From Chitinophagaceae bacterium (lineage in GTDB: Bacteria; Bacteroidota; Bacteroidia; Chitinophagales; Chitinophagaceae): DNA of 48,372 nt. The DNA lies in NCBI GenBank assembly GCA_947453295.1, contig CANGGD010000004.1, positions 1 through 48,372 on the forward strand, in the 5' to 3' direction. Position numbers and translations under genes: made by a program. Of the stretch, positions 43,033-48,372 are shown in pieces. Every line of letters begins with the position of its first letter. Position 1 is the stretch's first letter. The notes under the pieces were generated by a model. The model saw only the letters and a list, made by a program, of their open reading frames with translations, was not told the DNA's origin and did no database searches.

Positions 43033-43064
43033 TTTGGTAGAAGAAGATAAGATCTATATATTTG
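43033..43064 (+). promoter_or_regulatory. Promoter TTTG-N20-TATATTTG for rimP-nusA-infB
   Basis: TTTG at 43033-43036, 20-bp spacer and TATATTTG at 43057-43064 are full consensus matches. Expected transcription start is about 43071, which puts the leader hairpin at 43085-43108 at the very start of the transcript. Confidence 0.75.
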
Positions 43065-43084
43065 CATTCTGAAGAGAAACAACT

Positions 43085-43118
43085 GAAGGGAACGAAATCG
43101 TTCCCTTCTTCTTTTCTT
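43085..43118 (+). terminator. Leader hairpin with T-rich tail, attenuator-like, before rimP
   Basis: GAAGGGAACG at 43085-43094 and CGTTCCCTTC at 43099-43108 form a perfect 10-bp stem with an AAAT loop, followed by TTCTTTTCTT (43109-43118) running directly into the rimP ATG at 43119. Stem plus T-rich tail has the form of an intrinsic terminator, yet it stands between promoter and first gene. This suggests attenuation, or a structure masking the start. In E. coli the equivalent rimP-nusA-infB operon is autoregulated by NusA; regulation here is inference. Confidence 0.65.
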
Positions 43119-43589
43119 ATGAGTATGATTACAGATACACCCATAGATATAATAAAAAAATTATTGGAGCCGCTATTAGTGGATGATATTTTTTTGGTTG
43201 ACATTAAAGTAAAACCTATAAATAATTTCAAAATTTATCTTGATGCAGATGCGGGATTAGGAATTGAGAAATGTATCAAAATAAACCGCGCTCTATATAA
43301 GCAAATGGAGGAAATGGCTTTATATCCTGAGGGCGACTTTTCCTTAGAAGTGTCTAGTCCGGGTGTAGATGAGCCGCTTAAGCTTCACAGACAATACTTA
43401 AAAAATATAGGAAGAGCTGTTGAAGTATGCTTTTTAGATGGCACCAAAAAAGAAGGGCAATTAAAAGAAGCTAATGAAATAGAGATAAGTATCGAATATA
43501 CTGAAGGAAAAGGAAAAAAAATGGTAACGCACCAACAAGCAATTCCTTTCACAGAAATTAAGCAAACTAAAGTGCTGATAAAATTTTAA
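43119..43589 (+). CDS. rimP: Ribosome maturation factor RimP
   Basis: RimP assists assembly of the 30S ribosomal subunit. The product of about 156 residues has the N-terminal alpha/beta domain (VDDIFLVDIKVKPINNFKIYLDADAGLGIEKCIKINRAL) with the SLEVSSPGVDEPLK motif typical of RimP, and a C-terminal SH3-like barrel. The in-frame TTG at 43062 lies within the -7 element and cannot be the start; ATG 43119, or ATG 43125 two codons later, follows the leader hairpin directly. It is the first gene of the conserved rimP-nusA-infB order. Confidence 0.95.
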   Translation: MSMITDTPIDIIKKLLEPLLVDDIFLVDIKVKPINNFKIYLDADAGLGIEKCIKINRALYKQMEEMALYPEGDFSLEVSSPGVDEPLKLHRQYLKNIGRAVEVCFLDGTKKEGQLKEANEIEISIEYTEGKGKKMVTHQQAIPFTEIKQTKVLIKF

Positions 43590-43653
43590 TTAACAATAAA
43601 ACCCCAATTCCGATGGGGAATCCAATAAAATGGTGTAAAAAACGGAGCGGAAT

Positions 43654-44904
43654 ATGGCAACTATTAACTTAATAGATTCATTTCAAGAATTTAAAGAGGC
43701 GGAAGGAATTGATCGCCCTACGCTTATGAAAGTGATGGAAGATGTTTTTAAAACATTGATCAGAAAGAAATATGGCAATGACGAAAACTTCGACGTGATC
43801 GTAAATGATCAGAAAGGAGATTTAGAAATTTTTAGAAGAAGAACCATTGTTGATAATGATGATTTATATAACACATTGACAGAAATCGAGTACAAAGATG
43901 CAATTTTAATTGAGCCCGATTATCAAGTTGGTGAAGAGTTATATGAAGAAGTAGATATTCAAAAAGAATTTGGCCGCAGGGCAATTCTTGCGGGCAAACA
44001 AACTTTAGCAGCAAGAATTAATGATTTAAAGAAAAATGTATTAATTAAAAAATACGAAGACAGAATTGGAGATATCGTAAGTGGTGAAATTTATCAAGTA
44101 TGGAAAAAAGAAGTGTTGATACTTGATGAAGATGGCAATGAAATGTTGCTGCCAAAATCTGAACAAATACCAAGCGATTATTTCAAAAAAGGCGAAAGCG
44201 TTCGTGCTGTTGTAAAGAAAGTTGAATTAAAAAATAGTCAAGCTATTATCATTTTATCTAGAACCAGTCCGCTTTTCCTTGAAAAACTTCTTGAAATCGA
44301 GGTGCCAGAAATTTTTGACGGCTTAATTGTGGTTAAAAAGATTGTAAGAGATCCGGGAGAAAGAGCAAAAGTGGCAGTAGAGAGTTATGATGATAGAATT
44401 GATCCTGTTGGTGCCTGCGTAGGTATGAAAGGAAGTCGTATTCACGGTATTGTTAGAGAGTTGAAAAACGAAAACATTGACGTGATTAACTATACTACTA
44501 ACATTCAATTGTTAATACAACGTTCACTTACCCCTGCGAAGATTACAAGCATGGATTTAGATAATGAGAAAAAACATGCTAATGTTTTCTTGAAGCCTGA
44601 TCAAGTGTCATTGGCTATTGGCAGAAGGGGCGTTAATATTAAGTTAGCTTGTGAATTAACAGGATATGAGATTGATGTATTCCGTGACAATGAAGGAGAA
44701 GAGGAAGAATTTGATATTGACTTAGAAGAATTTAGTGATGAAATTGAATCTTGGATTATTGATGAGTTAAAGCGCGTGGGATGCGATACGGGCAGATCAG
44801 TATTAGCGTTGACCGCTGAAGAATTAGAAAGAAGAACTGATTTAGAAAAAGAAACAATAGAAGATATCAGAAGAATACTTCAAGAAGAATTTGAAAGAGA
44901 ATAA
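43654..44904 (+). CDS. nusA: Transcription termination/antitermination factor NusA
   Basis: NusA binds RNA polymerase and controls pausing, termination and antitermination. The 416 residues comprise the N-terminal RNAP-binding domain, an S1 domain (GDIVSGEIYQVWKKEVLIL, about 135-200), then KH1 and KH2 (DPVGACVGMKGSRIHGIVREL and PDQVSLAIGRRGVNIKLACELTG, both with GxxG loops). A short acidic C-terminus with a helix-hairpin-helix-like segment (TAEELERRTDLEKETIEDIR) replaces the AR repeats of E. coli NusA. A GGAG sequence at 43644-43647 precedes the ATG, one of the few Shine-Dalgarno-like sites here. The 64-bp gap from rimP holds short alternative hairpins (43602-43621). Confidence 0.97.
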   Translation: MATINLIDSFQEFKEAEGIDRPTLMKVMEDVFKTLIRKKYGNDENFDVIVNDQKGDLEIFRRRTIVDNDDLYNTLTEIEYKDAILIEPDYQVGEELYEEVDIQKEFGRRAILAGKQTLAARINDLKKNVLIKKYEDRIGDIVSGEIYQVWKKEVLILDEDGNEMLLPKSEQIPSDYFKKGESVRAVVKKVELKNSQAIIILSRTSPLFLEKLLEIEVPEIFDGLIVVKKIVRDPGERAKVAVESYDDRIDPVGACVGMKGSRIHGIVRELKNENIDVINYTTNIQLLIQRSLTPAKITSMDLDNEKKHANVFLKPDQVSLAIGRRGVNIKLACELTGYEIDVFRDNEGEEEEFDIDLEEFSDEIESWIIDELKRVGCDTGRSVLALTAEELERRTDLEKETIEDIRRILQEEFERE

Positions 44905-44941
44905 TAAATAAAAGGTATATTAGTAACTATTAAAAAATAGA

Positions 44942-47725
44942 ATGTCAGAAGTAAATACACCAAGATTAATGGCTGCGGCCAAAGAATTTAATATAGGTAC
45001 TAATACCTTAATTGATTTTCTTGTGTCTAAAAGCTTTAGCGTGGATGATTTGAAACCAACATCCAAGCTGAGTGAAGACATGTATCGTGTGCTACAAGCA
45101 GAATTTCAGCAAGACAAAGTTGCAAAGCAAAAAGCTGAACAAGTTGACTTGCCTAAGGGAGCTGCTAGTGAACAGAAAAAGAAAAAAGACGAATTAGATC
45201 TTTCTATCAAAAAGAAAGAAGAGAAAGTTAAGCCAGTAGAGGTGCCGATCGTTGAAGCTGCTGAAAAATCACCTAAGCCTACATCAGAAACAGAAGATAC
45301 AAAAGTTACTAAAATAGTTGCTCCGGAAATTGAAGGATTGAAAGTATTAGATAAAATTGATTTAGCTTCTATCGATTCCTCTACGAGACCAAAAAAATCT
45401 GCTCCAAAAAAGAAATCTGATAAACCAGAAGAAGTTGTTGAAAATAAAGAGATTATTGCTGTCCCTGAAGTAGTGGTGGTTCCAACTGAAACAAAAGCAA
45501 AAGAAGAAAACAATCTTCCGCCTACTATTGAAAATATTTCAATAGATAAATTAACTGGACCGAAAATTTTAGGTAAAATAACCTTGCCTGTTGATAATGA
45601 CACTAGACCTAAAAGAGAAACTAACGAAGAAAAGCAGAAGAGAAAAAGAATCCCTATTCAAAAGAAACCTGGATTTGATAATGCAGGTGGTCAGAATAAA
45701 GGAAATAAAGCAATACCTGATTCAAGAGGTGGTGCTGCTCAACCTAATAAATATGCAGGACAAGGTGGAGGAAATAGATTCCAAAAGCCAGTAGGCGGAG
45801 CAGTTAAAAGAACTGATGATAAAATAATTGATGCTAAAGAAATTCAAGAAAAGCTTAAACAAACACAAGCCAAATTAGCAGGTTCAGGTGGAAGAGGAAA
45901 AAGTCTTAAAGCTAAATACAGAAAAGCTAAGAGAGAAGAGATGGCTGAACAGGCTGATAATGGAGAAGCTTCAAACAAATTACAAGTAACTGAGTTTATT
46001 TCAGTAAGCGAATTAGCTGGTTTAATGGATGTGAGTTTTGCTGATGTTATCAGTAAATGTATGAGTTTAGGTATCATGGTTTCTATTAATCAAAGATTAG
46101 AAGCAGATGTAATTGAACTCGTAGCCAGTGAATTTAATTTTGAAGTTGAATTTATTGGTGTTGATGATGCTGCAGAATTAGAAGTTGAAGAAGAAATTGA
46201 CAACCCTGAAGATTTAGTTCCAAGAGCTCCAATTGTTACAATAATGGGTCACGTTGATCATGGTAAGACCTCATTACTAGATTATATCAGACAAACAAAC
46301 GTGATTGCAGGTGAAGCCGGAGGTATTACTCAGCATATTGGTGCTTATGAAGTAACGCTTGCCGATGGCAGAGAAATCACTTTCTTGGATACGCCAGGTC
46401 ACGAAGCCTTTACTGCTATGCGTGCACGTGGTGCTAAAGTAACCGATATTGCTGTAATAGTTGTGGCTGCGGATGATGCTGTGATGCCTCAAACAAAAGA
46501 AGCTATTTCGCATGCACAGGCGGCTAATGTGCCGATGATTTTCGCGATTAACAAGGTTGATAAAGATGGTGCAAATCCAGAAAAAATTAAGGAGCAGCTT
46601 GCTTCAATGAATATTTTAGTTGAAAGCTGGGGTGGTAAATTTCAAAGTCAAGAAATTAGTGCTAAGAAAGGAATGAACATAGAGTTGTTGCTTGAAAAAA
46701 TTCTTTTGGAAACCGATATGCTTGAATTAAAAGCAAATCCTTCCAAACAATCATCAGGTACAATTATTGAAGCCTCTTTAGATAAAGGTCGTGGATATGT
46801 TGCTACTATTCTTGTTCAGAATGGTACATTAAGACAAGGGGATATGATTGTTTCTGGTCAGCATTTTGGAAAAGTTAAAGCGATGTACAATGAGCGAAAT
46901 CAACGAATTGAAGTTGCGCCTCCTTCTACACCGGTATTGATCTTAGGACTGAATGGTGCTCCTCAAGCGGGTGAAACATTTAAAGTATTTGAAGATGAAG
47001 CGGATGCAAGAGAGACCGCTTATAAGCGTGGGCAGATTTTACGTGAACAAGGAATGCGTGCTAAAAAACATATTACCCTTGATGAGATTGGTCGTCGTTT
47101 GGCATTAGGTAATTTCAAAGAGTTGAATGTGATTATCAAAGGAGATGTGGATGGTTCAGTGGAAGCATTGAGCGACTCTTTACAAAAATTAAGTACAGAA
47201 GAAATCGTTGTGAAAGTTATTCATAAAGCAGTTGGTGCTATTACAGAAAGTGATGTTACTTTAGCGAATGCTTCAGATGCAATCATTATTGGTTTTAATG
47301 TGCGTCCTTCAATGCAAGCAGCAAGATTAGCCGAAAACGAATCAATACAAATTAAGCTCTACTCTATTATTTATAACGCAATAGAAGAAATTAGAAGTGC
47401 GATGGAAGGTATGTTGGAACCAACAGTAGAAGAAAAGATTTTGGCAAATGTTGAAATTAAAGAAACATACAAATTTGATAAGGCTACAGTTGCTGGTTGT
47501 CAAGTGTTAGACGGAAAAATGGCTAGAAACAATAGAGTGCGTTTAGTTCGTGACGGTATTGTTATTTTCACTGGCGAATTGGGTAGCTTGAAGCGTTTCC
47601 GAGACGATGCCAAAGAAGTAACATCCGGAATGGAATGTGGTTTAGTTATCAGAAATTATAATGATTTAAAAATAGGAGATATTGTAGAAGCATTTGAAGA
47701 AGTTGAAGTAAAGAGAACACTTTAA
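44942..47725 (+). CDS. infB: Translation initiation factor IF-2
   Basis: IF-2 is the GTPase that brings fMet-tRNA to the 30S subunit. The 927 residues have a small N-terminal IF2-N domain ([20 protein letters not shown]), a long Lys/Glu/Pro-rich low-complexity region (about 60-340), a second conserved N-terminal region ([16 protein letters not shown]), and the G domain with [16 protein letters not shown] (about 433-448), [26 protein letters not shown] and NKVDKDG, followed by domains II to IV. It follows nusA by 37 bp. The long basic-acidic linker is typical of the phylum. Confidence 0.98.
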   Translation: MSEVNTPRLMAAAKEFNIGTNTLIDFLVSKSFSVDDLKPTSKLSEDMYRVLQAEFQQDKVAKQKAEQVDLPKGAASEQKKKKDELDLSIKKKEEKVKPVEVPIVEAAEKSPKPTSETEDTKVTKIVAPEIEGLKVLDKIDLASIDSSTRPKKSAPKKKSDKPEEVVENKEIIAVPEVVVVPTETKAKEENNLPPTIENISIDKLTGPKILGKITLPVDNDTRPKRETNEEKQKRKRIPIQKKPGFDNAGGQNKGNKAIPDSRGGAAQPNKYAGQGGGNRFQKPVGGAVKRTDDKIIDAKEIQEKLKQTQAKLAGSGGRGKSLKAKYRKAKREEMAEQADNGEASNKLQVTEFISVSELAGLMDVSFADVISKCMSLGIMVSINQRLEADVIELVASEFNFEVEFIGVDDAAELEVEEEIDNPEDLVPRAPIVTIMGHVDHGKTSLLDYIRQTNVIAGEAGGITQHIGAYEVTLADGREITFLDTPGHEAFTAMRARGAKVTDIAVIVVAADDAVMPQTKEAISHAQAANVPMIFAINKVDKDGANPEKIKEQLASMNILVESWGGKFQSQEISAKKGMNIELLLEKILLETDMLELKANPSKQSSGTIIEASLDKGRGYVATILVQNGTLRQGDMIVSGQHFGKVKAMYNERNQRIEVAPPSTPVLILGLNGAPQAGETFKVFEDEADARETAYKRGQILREQGMRAKKHITLDEIGRRLALGNFKELNVIIKGDVDGSVEALSDSLQKLSTEEIVVKVIHKAVGAITESDVTLANASDAIIIGFNVRPSMQAARLAENESIQIKLYSIIYNAIEEIRSAMEGMLEPTVEEKILANVEIKETYKFDKATVAGCQVLDGKMARNNRVRLVRDGIVIFTGELGSLKRFRDDAKEVTSGMECGLVIRNYNDLKIGDIVEAFEEVEVKRTL

Positions 47726-47950
47726 TTTTTTTGATACGCCTTAGATATTGTTTGTTTCAACTCACAACATCTAACTTTCCAATTCTTTGTTAAATACATT
47801 ATTGTACTCTGTTCTTATCAATTAAGAATTAATTTTGAACCGATTTTAAAATTCAACTTCTAATTTATATCCATTGCTATTTTATAAAAATGAAGTTTTA
47901 ATAAAATGGATTTTTTCAAGATAATGAAGCGTAACCATTAAAATAACCAG
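47726..47950. other. Intergenic region infB / surA-like
   Basis: A 225-bp AT-rich gap. A short hairpin, TTCTTA/TAAGAA (47812-47817 and 47823-47828), and a TAATTTTG promoter-like element (47830-47837) are visible. I see no strong intrinsic terminator for infB here. Confidence 0.4.
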
Positions 47951-48372
47951 ATGAACAAAATATTCTTACTCTCGTTTTTGATATTATTCTCTTCAAAAAT
48001 CATTGCTCAAAATCAAAAAGTAGTAGCCGATAAAATCATTGCAGTTGTTGGTGACAAAATTATTTTAAAATCAGATGTTGATAATATGTTGTTGGATATG
48101 CAACGACAAGGTGTACCTATTCCTCCAGATGGCAAATGCCTTAGCTTGGAACAATCATTAGGCGTTAAAGCCCTTGTATTACAAGCAGAAAAAGATTCTC
48201 TTCCTGTTTCAGATGACGATGTTGATGCAGAAATCGATAATCAAATTAGATATTTTATAAGCCAATATGGATCTAAAGATGAATTAGAAAGAGTAGCAGG
48301 TAAAACTGTTTATCAGTTAAAGGAAGACTTTAAAGAAAGCTTTAGAGATCGTAAGCTTGCGGCAGCAATGAG
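47951..48372 (+). CDS. SurA-like periplasmic chaperone / peptidyl-prolyl isomerase, N-terminal part
   Basis: The visible 140 residues start with a signal peptide (basic start, hydrophobic FLLSFLILFSSKIIA, likely cleavage before Gln20 or nearby), then KVVADKIIAVVGDKIILKSDVDNMLLDMQRQG, which is the SurA N-terminal pattern (VxxVVxxxxIxxSDVxxxL). SurA-type proteins guide outer-membrane proteins through the periplasm. The window ends before any parvulin domain, so isomerase activity cannot be judged. It is 225 bp after infB, and a TAATTTTG element at 47830-47837 may serve as its -7 box, though no -33 partner is evident. Confidence 0.85.
   Translation, partial: MNKIFLLSFLILFSSKIIAQNQKVVADKIIAVVGDKIILKSDVDNMLLDMQRQGVPIPPDGKCLSLEQSLGVKALVLQAEKDSLPVSDDDVDAEIDNQIRYFISQYGSKDELERVAGKTVYQLKEDFKESFRDRKLAAAM

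Noticed and set aside
43062-43118. TTG-started N-terminal extension of RimP
   Set aside because: The TTG is inside the -7 element and the extension would be encoded by the leader hairpin; RimP homology starts after ATG 43119.
45106-45603. 165-codon minus-strand frame within infB
   Set aside because: It is the antisense shadow of the Lys/Glu/Pro-rich linker of IF-2; its Ser/Phe/Thr-rich product is what that codon usage gives in reverse.
1-48372. CRISPR arrays, tRNA or rRNA genes, insertion sequences, prophage or toxin-antitoxin pairs
   Set aside because: Reading through the gaps I found no regular repeat-spacer pattern, no transposase or phage protein and no tRNA-like cloverleaf; nearly all DNA is taken up by recognisable chromosomal genes.

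Overview
The window comes from the chromosome of an AT-rich member of the Bacteroidota, probably Chitinophagaceae or a close relative. The placement rests on protein style (FtsL-like protein, PASTA-tailed FtsI, MraY with a long extracytoplasmic insertion, AmgK-RapZ fusion, DUF4834-like protein), on promoters of the Bacteroidota type (TTTG - about 20 bp - TAnnTTTG) and on few Shine-Dalgarno sequences. I see no phage, IS element, CRISPR array, tRNA or rRNA.

Region 1 (1-14982, minus strand) is a nearly complete division and cell-wall (dcw) cluster. In transcription order it is mraZ, rsmH, ftsL-like, ftsI, murE, mraY, a 267-bp spacer, murD, ftsW, murG, murC, ftsQ, ftsA and ftsZ, with ftsZ cut by the window edge. 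murF and ddl are absent from the cluster. The 192-bp region upstream of mraZ carries two perfect DnaA boxes, one near-perfect box, and a 10-bp-phased GTG array that resembles a MraZ operator. An orphan sensor histidine kinase (to 16500) lies directly upstream.

Region 2 (16.7-29.4 kb) has mixed orientation: a PlsC-like acyltransferase, an SRAP-family protein, a two-gene peptidoglycan-recycling unit (AmgK-type kinase fused to a RapZ C-terminal domain, then MurU), a DsbA/FrnE-like protein, polA, a lipoprotein, uvrB and typA. typA has a good promoter, a leader hairpin and a strong intrinsic terminator. The AmgK/MurU branch would make UDP-MurNAc, the substrate of the MurC encoded in region 1.

Region 3 (29.4-39.8 kb) is mostly a tight minus-strand run: adk, paaZ-like, enoyl-CoA hydratase, SDR, a small membrane protein, GT2, GT4, meaB, GT4 and another glycosyltransferase. 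One GT8-like gene faces it on the plus strand. Together they suggest surface-glycan synthesis mixed with acyl-CoA metabolism.

Region 4 (40.0-48.4 kb, mostly plus strand) has an aminotransferase, a MurG/GT28-like glycosyltransferase, a DUF4834-like protein, then rimP-nusA-infB, and ends inside a SurA-like periplasmic chaperone gene. The rimP-nusA-infB leader holds a strong hairpin with a T-rich tail, placed between promoter and start codon like an attenuator.

Several apparent TTG starts are really the 3' end of a TAnnTTTG promoter element. Starts were moved to the downstream ATG there. In murD and ftsI, TTG appears to be the true start.
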